NCBI GenBank assembly: GCA_963664595.2 | Contig: CAXXOK010000005.1 | Span: forward strand, 1-64,000 | Source of the DNA: CAXXOK01 sp963664595 | GTDB lineage: Bacteria; Bacillota; Clostridia; Christensenellales; Aristaeellaceae | Length of the DNA: 64,000 nucleotides | Direction of reading: 5' to 3' | Part shown: positions 45,035 through 52,738 of the stretch, in pieces | Position numbering within the stretch: position 1 is the first letter of the stretch | Layout: each line of letters opens with the position of its first letter | The notes under the pieces: generated by a model | Database searches by the model: none | Seen by the model: only the letters and a program-made list of their open reading frames with translations | What the model was told of the DNA's origin: nothing | Program-made: the position numbers and the translations under genes

Positions 45035-45183
45035 AGGTAATCTCCTATATGATAGCGAATACATAGATATTCAGTGTGTTTTGCAAGTATACCACACAAA
45101 TATTAACACTTCAAGTATTCCTTAATATTTTTGAAATATTCTCACTTTCTGAAAATTATTGGAACTTGACTGCAGAAAAGCTC

Positions 45184-45212
45184 TTGACAACCCCCCACAA
45201 TTTAGGTAGAAT
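45184..45212 (+). promoter_or_regulatory. promoter of the tRNA cluster
   Basis: TTGACA (45184-45189), 17 bases, TAGAAT (45207-45212). The first tRNA starts about 25 bases after the expected transcription start. Confidence 0.9.
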
Positions 45213-45244
45213 ACTATTCGTCGCCTATATGGGCTTGAACAAGC

Positions 45245-45321
45245 CGGGGTGTAGCGCAGTCTGGTAGCGCACATGCTTTGGGAGCATGGGGCCGGGGGTT
45301 CGAATCCCTTCACCCCGACCA
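45245..45321 (+). tRNA. tRNA-Pro (TGG)
   Basis: Acceptor CGGGGTG pairs with CACCCCG, discriminator A and encoded CCA. The anticodon loop TTTGGGA between CATGC and GCATG gives TGG. Confidence 0.95.
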
Positions 45322-45343
45322 ATACAACCCGCCGGGTTCTCGT

Positions 45344-45418
45344 GGCTCCTTGGTCAAGCGGTTAAGACACCGCCCTTTCACGGCGGTAACGGGGGTTCGA
45401 GTCCCCCAGGAGTCACCA
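45344..45418 (+). tRNA. tRNA-Glu (TTC)
   Basis: Acceptor GGCTCCT with AGGAGTC, anticodon stem CCGCC/GGCGG around CTTTCAC, T-arm GGGGGTTCGAGTCCCCC, encoded CCA. Confidence 0.95.
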
Positions 45419-45432
45419 CCTTTCACCCACAC

Positions 45433-45509
<77 letters not shown>

Positions 45510-45514
45510 AGTGT

Positions 45515-45591
45515 GGCCAAGTAGTTCAGTTGGTTAGAATGCCAGCCTGTCACGCTGGAGGTCGAGGGTTCGAGCCCCTTCTTGGTCGCCA
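45515..45591 (+). tRNA. tRNA-Asp (GTC)
   Basis: Acceptor GGCCAAG with CTTGGTC, anticodon stem CCAGC/GCTGG around CTGTCAC, discriminator G, encoded CCA. Confidence 0.95.
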
Positions 45592-45614
45592 TTTTCCCTG
45601 TTGGTTGGGCGTCC

Positions 45615-45690
45615 GCCGGTGTAGCTCAATTGGCAGAGCAGCTGATTTGTAATCAGCAGGTTGCGGGTTCGAGTCCCATCGCCGGCTCCA
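45615..45690 (+). tRNA. tRNA-Thr (TGT)
   Basis: Acceptor GCCGGTG with CGCCGGC, anticodon stem GCTGA/TCAGC around TTTGTAA, discriminator T, encoded CCA. Confidence 0.95.
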
Positions 45691-45768
45691 TCCCCCCGTT
45701 GCCTACCGCCTGCCGCACAGGCGATTCCCAACCTCTCCCCCCCTTGCAAATCGTTTGCCGCAATCCTT

Positions 45769-45853
<85 letters not shown>

Positions 45854-45865
45854 CTTTTACCGCCT

Positions 45866-45953
45866 GCGGGAATGGCGGAATTGGCAGACGCGCTAGATTC
45901 AGGTTCTAGTGAAGATTTCCTTCATGCAGGTTCAAGTCCTGTTTCCCGCACCA
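45866..45953 (+). tRNA. tRNA-Leu (CAG)
   Basis: Acceptor GCGGGAA with TTCCCGC, anticodon stem CTAGA/TCTAG around TTCAGGT, long variable arm, encoded CCA. Confidence 0.95.
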
Positions 45954-45988
45954 AACAAGAAACGGCCAGAAATGGCCGTTTTCTTGTT
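45954..45988 (+). terminator. terminator of the tRNA cluster
   Basis: AACAAGAAACGGCCA pairs with TGGCCGTTTTCTTGTT around loop GAAA (one bulged T), directly after the last tRNA. Confidence 0.88.
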
Positions 45989-46443
45989 ATACTAAGCTTT
46001 TGATATTAGTTGCTGTCCAGTCTATATTTCTCCGTTCTCCACTATTCATAGTTAACAATAATCTCATCTGACAAACATGAAATCTGTGATCTTGAGCTCT
46101 GCACCTTGCGTCAATACGTAAAGAAAATTACCGTTCCATCCCCCACCAGCGAGGAAATCCGGTATTCCCGTGTAGAAATAGGATAATCGGATATACATCC
46201 TCTATGGTTATTCATTTCCTTCCATGATGGCACAGCCTCACCTTTACAGGTTTCCTTTGGTTCGGTATGTGCTGTGCGGTATCAGTCCCCCATCGGATTG
46301 AAGATATCAAACGGATGATCTCCCGCCTTTCCTTCGACGCATTCATCCCGCCAGCCGACAGGCTGAAACAAGCAACCATACTCTTATCTATTAAATCGCA
46401 AAGTCAACCCCGGAATCATATAAGAACGGACATGATAACACCC
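45989..46443. other. gene-free stretch before the ThrE genes
   Basis: About 450 AT-richer bases. No frame has a convincing ribosome site until the exporter start; I see no clear promoter or structured element. Confidence 0.4.
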
Positions 46444-47193
46444 ATGAATCAAAATGCATTACTCAGCGGCATGCTGGATATTGGCGAGCAGATGCTTTGT
46501 TGCGGGGCCGAAATCAGCCGGGTGGAGGACACGGTGGAGCGGATCGGGCTGGCCTATGGGTTTAAGCGGGTGGATGTGTTCACCATCACCTCCAGCATCG
46601 TGGTAACCGCGTGGACCAGCCCGGAGGATACGCTCACGCAGACCCGGCGCATCCGCACGCGCGCCGTGGATTTGGAGCGTCTGAACCGGCTGAACGCCCT
46701 GTCCCGCGAAATCTGTGAAAAAAAGCCCGATATCGGCGCCATGAAGGCGCAGATCAAGGCGGTGCTGGCCCGCCGCGCCTTTCCGGCGTGGATGCTGTAT
46801 GCCGCGTCCGCGCTGATCGCGGGCGCCTTCACCGTTTTCTTCGGCGGCAGCCTTGCGGACGCGCTGGTTTCCGCGGTGATCGGCGTGCTGCTGAAAAAGC
46901 TGATGATGCTTTCCATCCGTTTCCGGCTTAACAGCGTGGTGTCCAACGTGCTCCTATCCTTCGCGGGCGGCGCGGCGGCACTGCTGGCCCTGCGGCTTGG
47001 ACTTTGCGACAGCTATGCCAAAACCGTCATCGGCGATATCATGCTGCTGATCCCCGGCATCACGCTGACCGACGCGCTGCGGGATATGTTCTACGGCGAC
47101 CTGATTTCCAGCATTCAACGATTGTGCGAAGCGCTGCTGTTTTCATCGGCAATCGCGTTCGGCTTCGTGCTGGCCCGGAGGGTGATCGGATGA
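46444..47193 (+). CDS. threonine/serine exporter, N-terminal (DUF1212) subunit
   Basis: A 249-residue protein. The ATG at 46444 fits the family start (MNQNALLSGMLDIGEQMLCC); an ATG at 46432 is in frame too and neither has a strong ribosome site. The soluble first half has GAEISRVEDTVERI and VFTITSSIVVTAW; helices follow from about residue 118 (AFPAWMLYAASALIAGAFTV) with the conserved LIPGITLTDALRDMFYGDLI. It is the larger half of a split ThrE exporter; the small half overlaps its stop. Confidence 0.9.
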   Translation: MNQNALLSGMLDIGEQMLCCGAEISRVEDTVERIGLAYGFKRVDVFTITSSIVVTAWTSPEDTLTQTRRIRTRAVDLERLNRLNALSREICEKKPDIGAMKAQIKAVLARRAFPAWMLYAASALIAGAFTVFFGGSLADALVSAVIGVLLKKLMMLSIRFRLNSVVSNVLLSFAGGAAALLALRLGLCDSYAKTVIGDIMLLIPGITLTDALRDMFYGDLISSIQRLCEALLFSSAIAFGFVLARRVIG

Positions 47194-47660
47194 GCTTTGT
47201 GCAATTATGGGTTGTGCCAATTGTGTGCGCCGGGCTCGGCACGCTGGGATTTTCGGTTTTATTCCATGTGGAGAAAAAGCACCTGTTCTTTTCCATGCTC
47301 GGCGGCGCGATCGCCTGGACGGGCTACCTCGCCTTTTTCTCGTTTATCGGAAACGAATTCGCCAGCTATACGCTGGCCGCCATCGTTGCGGCTGTTTACG
47401 CGCACCTGATGGCCCGCCTATTCAAAACGCCCGCCACGCTGTTTGCGCTTCCGGCCACTATCCCCATGATCCCCGGCGAGGCGTTTTTTGAAACGATGCA
47501 GTACGCCGTATTGGGCGATTGGGCAAATTTCGCCGAAATGGGCGCGCGCACGCTCGGCCTGGCCGCGTCGATCGCCATAGGGCTGATTGTGGGCGGCATG
47601 GCCGACCGGCTGCAGTTTTATCTGTTTGACAAAAAGCGCAAAAAGAGAAACGAGGCATAA
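47190..47660 (+). CDS. threonine/serine exporter, small (DUF3815-like) subunit
   Basis: A 156-residue protein with about five helices. ATG 47190 overlaps the previous stop (ATGA), after GGAGGG. GGAIAWTGYLAFF and PATIPMIPGEAFFETMQYAV mirror the PGxxL motif of the larger subunit. The two halves together equal one Corynebacterium ThrE. Confidence 0.9.
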   Translation: MSFVQLWVVPIVCAGLGTLGFSVLFHVEKKHLFFSMLGGAIAWTGYLAFFSFIGNEFASYTLAAIVAAVYAHLMARLFKTPATLFALPATIPMIPGEAFFETMQYAVLGDWANFAEMGARTLGLAASIAIGLIVGGMADRLQFYLFDKKRKKRNEA

Positions 47661-48404
47661 AAGCAAGCTGGCCGCCATGCCACCAAAGGGCAGCCAGGAA
47701 ACTGCGCCATGAAGCCGTATCATTTTCGATACAGTCGCTTTGTACGGATACTGCCTAACGGCGCGGCAACAGGAAGCATTTACAGTCTTCACGCAGGGGG
47801 TGCGCAGCCGCGTGAGGCTTAATGGCTACTGATATTCCGATATTCACAGCCGGGATAAACGGCTCCGGAAAAGACCGGTATACGCCGCATACGGCCCGGC
47901 CACGATAACCGGAACAAGGCGCGAAAGTCCGCAACGGTGCTTCCCGTGGCATAACCACAGATCGGTCATGTTTTCCTGTGTAATCTTTGGAAACGGGCGT
48001 GAAGACCCCTGTCCGAAAACAAGGCGATAGACCCGCATCGTATCCCAGCCGAAAAGGGGACGCGGAATCCGCGTTGAAGAATAAAGATGTTTACTGCTAT
48101 TCTGTGCAGCATGTATTCGGTTTGGCACAAACACAACCATCCGGTTTTAAATACGGAAGTAGAAGCGATGATAGGTCCAGCATGCTGAATAAAAAGCGTG
48201 GGCGCAGCCCGGCACGGGCAGCGAAACCATAAAAATTCGGCTGCGCCATGCTGTCGCATGCCCTCTGTATCCCGGTTTAAAACACCCGTGTCATGTATTC
48301 ACATACGGCCCCTCAGCCGTGCATGAGGAATATCGTGATTCCCTTATTTTTCAAGGGTTTGCGGTGTGTTCTTTCCTCTGGTTTCATCCCCTGAAAAAAT
48401 TGTG
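47661..48404. ncRNA. gene-free region with RNA-like folding; candidate structured RNA, unclassified
   Basis: About 740 bases with no plausible gene on either strand. Many local complementary arms occur: GTATC/GATAC (47717-47732), AGCCG/CGGCT (47848-47864), CACAG/CTGTG (47956-47980), ACGCGG/CCGCGT (48060-48074), and a bulged long helix in which the contiguous strand 48239-48253 (GGCTGCGCCATGCTG) pairs with CAGCATG (48178-48184) and GGCGCAGCC (48201-48209). I cannot match it to tmRNA, RNase P RNA, SRP RNA or 6S RNA. Transcript ends and strand are not defined. Confidence 0.35.
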
Positions 48405-48433
48405 TTGACGTGGAAGCATATGTGATGTATAAC
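48405..48433 (+). promoter_or_regulatory. promoter of the ATP-grasp/kamA operon
   Basis: TTGACG (48405-48410), 17 bases, TATAAC (48428-48433), about 70 bases before the ATP-grasp start. Confidence 0.75.
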
Positions 48434-48499
48434 CTATTCGTAAGTCATCGTCCCGCCTGTTTGGCAGGCCGCTGACCCAATAGCTGAAACAGGAAAGAT

Positions 48500-49543
48500 G
48501 TGATATGGATGGAAGAAAAAAACGAAGATGTACCGCTGCCTCCGGCCCGTATTGTGGTAGGGATTATTTTCAACTGTAAAAGGGAAACAGAGCATGAAAT
48601 TCCCGACGCGGAGGCGGAGTACGACAGCCTGGACACGGTCCATGCAATCCGCGATGTTTTTACCGCGGCCGGAATGCATACAGTTCTTCTGGAATGTGAC
48701 GAAACGCTGCCGCAGAAGCTGGCCAGCACACACATCGACATTGCTTTCAATATAGCGGAAGGCAGGAGCGGCAGAGGCAGGGAGGCCGAAGCCCCGGCGC
48801 TGCTGAGCCTGCTGGGAATCCCCTTTACCGGTTCGGACGAAACGGCCCTTTGTATCGCGCTGGACAAAGCCCTTTGCAAAAAACTGCTGTCCGCCTATCG
48901 CGTCCGCTCGCCGCGGTACCGGATCATCTCCTCGGAGAAGGATATCCGCATGGGCGGCCTGCACGCCCCCGTGATCATCAAGCCCAACGCGGAAGGCTCC
49001 AGTAAGGGGATCCCCGACGCCTGCGTAGCCGCAAACGAAGCGGAGCTCAGGGAGCTGGCGGGACGGGAGCTGCGGTTGTACGGGGGGCCGGTGCTCGTGG
49101 AGGAATACATCCACGGCCGTGAGTTTACCGTGGGCCTTTTGGGAAACGGCGATACCCTGCGCGTGTTTCCGCCCATGGAGATTGTCTTTCACGGCAACAC
49201 AAACGGCAGCTATCAGATATACAGCTTCGGCGTAAAACAGGATTATAAAAAGTTTGTCAGCTACGAGTGCCCCGCCAAGCTGAACCCGGAAACCGAAAAA
49301 CAGATGATAAATACAGCACACCGTATTTATCAGGCATTGGGCTGCCGTGATTTTGCGCGTGTGGATTTCCGCCTCACGGAGGACGGAAAGCTCTATTTCA
49401 TTGAGATCAATCCCCTGCCCGGCCTTGCGCCCGGTTACAGCGACTATCCCATGCTCGCGGAGTTTGCGGGCGTATCCTATCGTGATCTGGTGCTTTCCGT
49501 GCTGCGCGCGGGCATTTGCCGATATGGAATGGAGACGGTGTAA
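48500..49543 (+). CDS. D-Ala-D-Ala ligase-like ATP-grasp enzyme
   Basis: A 347-residue ligase. Start 48500 gives MIWMEEKNEDVPLP; the next in-frame ATG is at 48509. The N-terminal domain (VGIIFNCKRETEHE, IDIAFNIAEG) resembles Ddl. The ATP-grasp part has PVIIKPNAEGSSKGI (about residues 156-170), VLVEEYIHGREFTVGLLG, DFARVDFRLTEDGKLYFIEI and NPLPGLAPGYSDYPMLAEFA. The usual Ddl opening and its substrate loop differ, so the acceptor may not be D-alanine. The stop overlaps the kamA start (TAATG), so a joint pathway with lysine aminomutase is likely: perhaps activation and coupling of beta-lysine to another amine (inference). Confidence 0.85.
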   Translation: MIWMEEKNEDVPLPPARIVVGIIFNCKRETEHEIPDAEAEYDSLDTVHAIRDVFTAAGMHTVLLECDETLPQKLASTHIDIAFNIAEGRSGRGREAEAPALLSLLGIPFTGSDETALCIALDKALCKKLLSAYRVRSPRYRIISSEKDIRMGGLHAPVIIKPNAEGSSKGIPDACVAANEAELRELAGRELRLYGGPVLVEEYIHGREFTVGLLGNGDTLRVFPPMEIVFHGNTNGSYQIYSFGVKQDYKKFVSYECPAKLNPETEKQMINTAHRIYQALGCRDFARVDFRLTEDGKLYFIEINPLPGLAPGYSDYPMLAEFAGVSYRDLVLSVLRAGICRYGMETV

Positions 49544-50658
49544 TGAAACGCTGCAAGGATTATCCCGCGCACTATCCGGGCTGGTACGATTGGAAATGGC
49601 AGTACGCCAACCGCATCACCTCCGCGGAGAAAGTCGCCTCGTATTTAACCATGTCGCAGACGGAAAAAACGGACGTAGAACAATGCCTTTCCTCGTTCCG
49701 CATGGCCATTACACCGTATTACGCTTCGCTGATCAATCCGGAAAACCCGGACGATCCCATTCGCAAGATCTGCGTGCCGCGTATCCAGGAAACCTATCCC
49801 TGTGAAAACGATATGGCCGACCCGCTCGGCGAGGAGCACGACAGCCCCGTACCCAACATCGTGCACCGTTATCCCGACCGCGTACTGTTTTTGACCACGC
49901 TTTGCTGCTCCACCTACTGCCGCTACTGCACCCGCCGCCGCGTTGTGGGTGAGGAGGACCGCGTCATCACCGAGGCGGCGCTGAAAAGGGCTGTCGCCTA
50001 TATCCGCAGCCACACGGAAATCCGGGATGTGCTCATCTCGGGCGGCGATCCGCTGGTAATGAAAACCGAAAAGCTGGAGCACATCCTTCAGCAGCTGCGC
50101 GCCATCCCCCATGTGGATATCATCCGCATCGGCACCCGCGTGCCGGTGGTGTTGCCCATGCGGATAACGGATGAGTTGCTTTCCATGCTCCGTAAGTACC
50201 AGCCGGTCTGGATCAACACGCATTTCGCCCATCCGCAGGAGATCACACCGGAATCGGCGCGAGCCTGTACCGCGATTGTGGACGCCGGATTTCCGCTAGG
50301 CAACCAAACGGTGCTGCTGCGCGGCATCAACGACAGCGCGGAAACGCTCAAGGAGCTGTTTCTCAAATTGGTACACCTGCGCGTGCGGCCCTACTATCTC
50401 TACCAATGCGACCTCTCCCGCGGCATCGGTCATTTCCGCACCACGGTAGATGAGGGGATTGATATCATGCACGCCCTGACCGGCAACATCTCCGGATACG
50501 CCGTGCCCAAATTCGTGATCGACGCGCCGGGCGGCGGCGGAAAAATCCCCATCAATTACAACTACATTCTCTCCAAGGATAACCATGAGGTTGTCATGGA
50601 GAACTTTCAGGGTAAGCGCTACAAGTATCCCCAGACCGATCCCCTGCCCGGCCGGTAA
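49543..50658 (+). CDS. kamA: lysine 2,3-aminomutase family radical SAM protein
   Basis: A 371-residue PLP-dependent radical SAM enzyme that moves the alpha-amino group of L-lysine to the beta carbon. GGAGAC precedes the start. Cys122, Cys126 and Cys129 (CSTYCRYC) hold the cluster; SGGDP and PLVMKTEKLE follow; KFVIDAPGGGGKIP contains the PLP lysine. VWINTHFAHPQEITPESARA and YYLYQCDLSRGIGHF are typical of KamA rather than EpmB. The lysine fermentation genes kamDE/kdd are not here, so beta-lysine is probably used as a building block or osmolyte, not fermented. Confidence 0.9.
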   Translation: MKRCKDYPAHYPGWYDWKWQYANRITSAEKVASYLTMSQTEKTDVEQCLSSFRMAITPYYASLINPENPDDPIRKICVPRIQETYPCENDMADPLGEEHDSPVPNIVHRYPDRVLFLTTLCCSTYCRYCTRRRVVGEEDRVITEAALKRAVAYIRSHTEIRDVLISGGDPLVMKTEKLEHILQQLRAIPHVDIIRIGTRVPVVLPMRITDELLSMLRKYQPVWINTHFAHPQEITPESARACTAIVDAGFPLGNQTVLLRGINDSAETLKELFLKLVHLRVRPYYLYQCDLSRGIGHFRTTVDEGIDIMHALTGNISGYAVPKFVIDAPGGGGKIPINYNYILSKDNHEVVMENFQGKRYKYPQTDPLPGR

Positions 50659-50675
50659 CCGCTTTGCCCGATGGC

Positions 50676-50715
50676 AACAGCGAGCGTACAGCTTATCGTA
50701 CGCTCGCTGTTTTTG
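50676..50715 (+). terminator. terminator of the ATP-grasp/kamA operon
   Basis: CAACAGCGAGCGTAC with loop of 8 and GTACGCTCGCTGTT, then TTTG, 17 bases after the kamA stop. Confidence 0.9.
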
Positions 50716-50816
50716 TAGAAACGATCGTAACGATCCTTGTATTACCCCTCAGATACGCTCACACCCATTGTTTCTCCAGCCATTGCTCACGCTTCCATAC
50801 CCCATCGTGCATAATC

Positions 50817-50845
50817 TTGACAAGTGGTTCCTCCGCCTTTATAAT
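50817..50845 (+). promoter_or_regulatory. consensus promoter of the MFS transporter
   Basis: TTGACA (50817-50822), 17 bases, TATAAT (50840-50845): a perfect sigma-A promoter, giving a leader of about 125 bases. Confidence 0.92.
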
Positions 50846-50873
50846 GAGCCGAAATAGAATTCAGGAGGCGTTT

Positions 50874-50891
50874 ATGCATTTGCCGATTTGA
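50874..50891 (+). CDS. five-codon leader ORF (MHLPI)
   Basis: ATG CAT TTG CCG ATT TGA with a perfect AGGAGG (50863-50868) 5 bases before it, in the leader of the MFS gene. AGGAG of this site can pair with CTCCT just before the MFS start. It resembles leader peptides that sense ribosome stalling. Confidence 0.5.
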   Translation: MHLPI

Positions 50892-50976
50892 AGCATGGCA
50901 GAACCATAACGGATGCGTCGCAGTTTCTGCAACGCCTGGTTGCTGTATGTAAAAACCGGAAAGGAAACTCCTGACA

Positions 50977-52140
50977 ATGAAACAAAAGAATATACACCTA
51001 ATGTATGCGATTGCGCTTTTGCAGGGCATGGTGTTTTACGCTCCCATCGCCACCCTGTACCGACAGGCGCAAGGCATTTCGGTTTTCCAGATCACCCTGA
51101 TCGAAAGCATATGCCTGATCCTCTGCCTGCTGCTGGAAATACCGTGGGGCATTGTGGCCGATAAAATCGGGTACCGCCGCACCATGATTTTCTGCTGCAT
51201 GCTGTATTTCGTTTCCAAAATCGTATTCTGGCAGGCGACGGATTTCCCCGCGTTTCTGCTGGAGCGTATCCTGCTCAGCGTCGTCATGGCCGGACTATCC
51301 GGTGTGGAAACCAGCGTGCTGTTTCTCTCCTGCAAGCCGGGCGAAAGCCAGCGCGCGTTCGGCATCTACAATAATCTAATGACCACCGGCTTGCTTGCCG
51401 CAGCGCTGGTGTACTCCACCTTCATCGGCAGTCACTACAAGCTCGCGGGCCTGCTGACAGTAATTAGCTACGGCATTGCGGCGGTGCTGGCGCTGTGCCT
51501 TGTGGAGGTAAAGCCGAAGGAGGATGATCGGCAGCCACCCGTAAAAGCGTTCCTTTCACTGCTGCGCAGCACGCTGCAAAACAGAGAGCTGCTGTTGTTT
51601 CTGATCGGCGTAGCGCTTCTGTCCGAAACACATCAAACCTTCACCGTGTTCTTCAACCAGCTGCAATATGTGAAATGCGGTCTGTCCGCCTCCGCAATCG
51701 GCTATATCTATATTGCTGTAACCGTGGCCGGGCTGTGCGGCGCGTTCTCCTCCCGCATTACCAAGCGGCTGGGCCCCGGCAAAACGGCCGGAATGCTTTA
51801 CACGGCGGCGGTTATGGCCTGTCTTGTGCTGGCTTTCACCGGCAGCGCCTGGCTCTCCATTGCCGCCATTCTGGTTTTGCGCATCGCCAATAGCCTGTTC
51901 CAGCCCCTGCAAACGGAGCTGCAGCACCAGCAGGTGCAAACCCAGAGCCGCGCAACCGCCCTGAGTATCAACGCGATGATAATCGAAAGCACGGGGGTCG
52001 GCACCAACGTTATTTTCGGTGCCCTGGCGGAGCGCAGCCTGACCTCCGCCTTTCTGCTAGGCGCCGGGCTATGCGCCGCGGGCGGGCTCCTGTTTGCGGC
52101 CGGATACCGGCACAAGGCACGTTTGCGTAATCCTTCGTAA
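50977..52140 (+). CDS. MFS transporter, drug-efflux-like
   Basis: A 387-residue membrane protein with about twelve helices and the motif-A loop GIVADKIGYRRTM between helices 2 and 3. The first helix region reads AIALLQGMVFYAPIATLYRQ. No solute-specific motif is visible; members of this branch are usually annotated as multidrug or unknown exporters. It has its own strong promoter and a short leader frame; AGGAAACTCCT places its ribosome site in a small hairpin, so translation may be controlled. Confidence 0.88.
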   Translation: MKQKNIHLMYAIALLQGMVFYAPIATLYRQAQGISVFQITLIESICLILCLLLEIPWGIVADKIGYRRTMIFCCMLYFVSKIVFWQATDFPAFLLERILLSVVMAGLSGVETSVLFLSCKPGESQRAFGIYNNLMTTGLLAAALVYSTFIGSHYKLAGLLTVISYGIAAVLALCLVEVKPKEDDRQPPVKAFLSLLRSTLQNRELLLFLIGVALLSETHQTFTVFFNQLQYVKCGLSASAIGYIYIAVTVAGLCGAFSSRITKRLGPGKTAGMLYTAAVMACLVLAFTGSAWLSIAAILVLRIANSLFQPLQTELQHQQVQTQSRATALSINAMIIESTGVGTNVIFGALAERSLTSAFLLGAGLCAAGGLLFAAGYRHKARLRNPS

Positions 52141-52169
52141 TCCTCCGCGCCGCCTGTCTGTCTCCATAA

Positions 52170-52619
52170 AACCTCCACACTGGGTATTTTGCCTATCGGC
52201 AAGAATCCGCTCAAATCGATGAGCAAACCAATGCCATCCAGTACACGGGAAGCGAAGCCCGTTTTATCATTATGGGCAACCCCGAAAGGGGGGATGAAAA
52301 ATTCGTCAGCGGCGGTCTGATTAACCCGACGATCTATATCCCTGAGGATGCAACGGTTACCGTAACGTTTGCCAGCGCAAGCGCGGGCATGCCGCACGCG
52401 TTTGAAATCACCGCCGTACACCCCCTATCCCTATAGAACTATGATAACCGGGGGAGTTTATGCCAACAGCTTGATTCCCACCCTGCCCGCGGCGGCAGCC
52501 GACGCCCACCCTGCGGCGGATATCACCTTACTGGCAAGCACGGCAGGCACATTCTACTACCTCTGCCAGTATCCGGGCCATGCATAGGAAGGCATGTACG
52601 CAACGATTATCATCGAGTA
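52170..52619 (+). pseudogene. cupredoxin (sulfocyanin-like) gene, broken
   Basis: The frame is open from 52170 without a start codon: QTNAIQYTGSEARFIIMGNP, GLINPTIYIPEDATVTVTFA and SAGMPHAFEITAVH, stopping at TAG 52436. The next frame resumes with PPYPYRTMITGGVYANSLIP, TLLASTAGTFYYLCQYPGHA, a TAG at 52585-52587, and EGMYATIIIE to a TAG at 52617. His in MPHAF and Cys and His in YLCQYPGHA, plus the expected Met after them, form a type-1 copper site in the blue-copper family. So the gene has lost its start and signal peptide and has a frameshift and a nonsense codon. It lies between the MFS gene and a copper-like two-component system. Confidence 0.75.
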
Positions 52620-52649
52620 GCCCTGCGCAGGCCGCATAGCGCATTACAG

Positions 52650-52679
52650 CAGAAGCCCTTCGCAATGGAAGGGCTTCTG
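52650..52679 (+). terminator. terminator after the cupredoxin remnant
   Basis: CAGAAGCCCTTC, loop GCAATG, GAAGGGCTTCTG, then TTAATTCTT. Confidence 0.85.
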
Positions 52680-52738
52680 TTAATTCTTGATATCTTATGC
52701 TGCTTCCACACCGCCAAACGCTTCCCGCCTCTACGCGG

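Noticed and set aside
47860..48035. A weak resemblance to a second cobalamin riboswitch (GCGAAAGTCCGC, then GAAGACCCCTG)
   Set aside because: Spacing and the B12 box do not fit, in contrast to the clear riboswitch at 36775; kept only as part of the unclassified structured region.
50913..51164. An 83-codon frame overlapping the MFS start
   Set aside because: Out of frame with the transporter, whose helices and motif A are clear; the five-codon leader is the better supported frame there.
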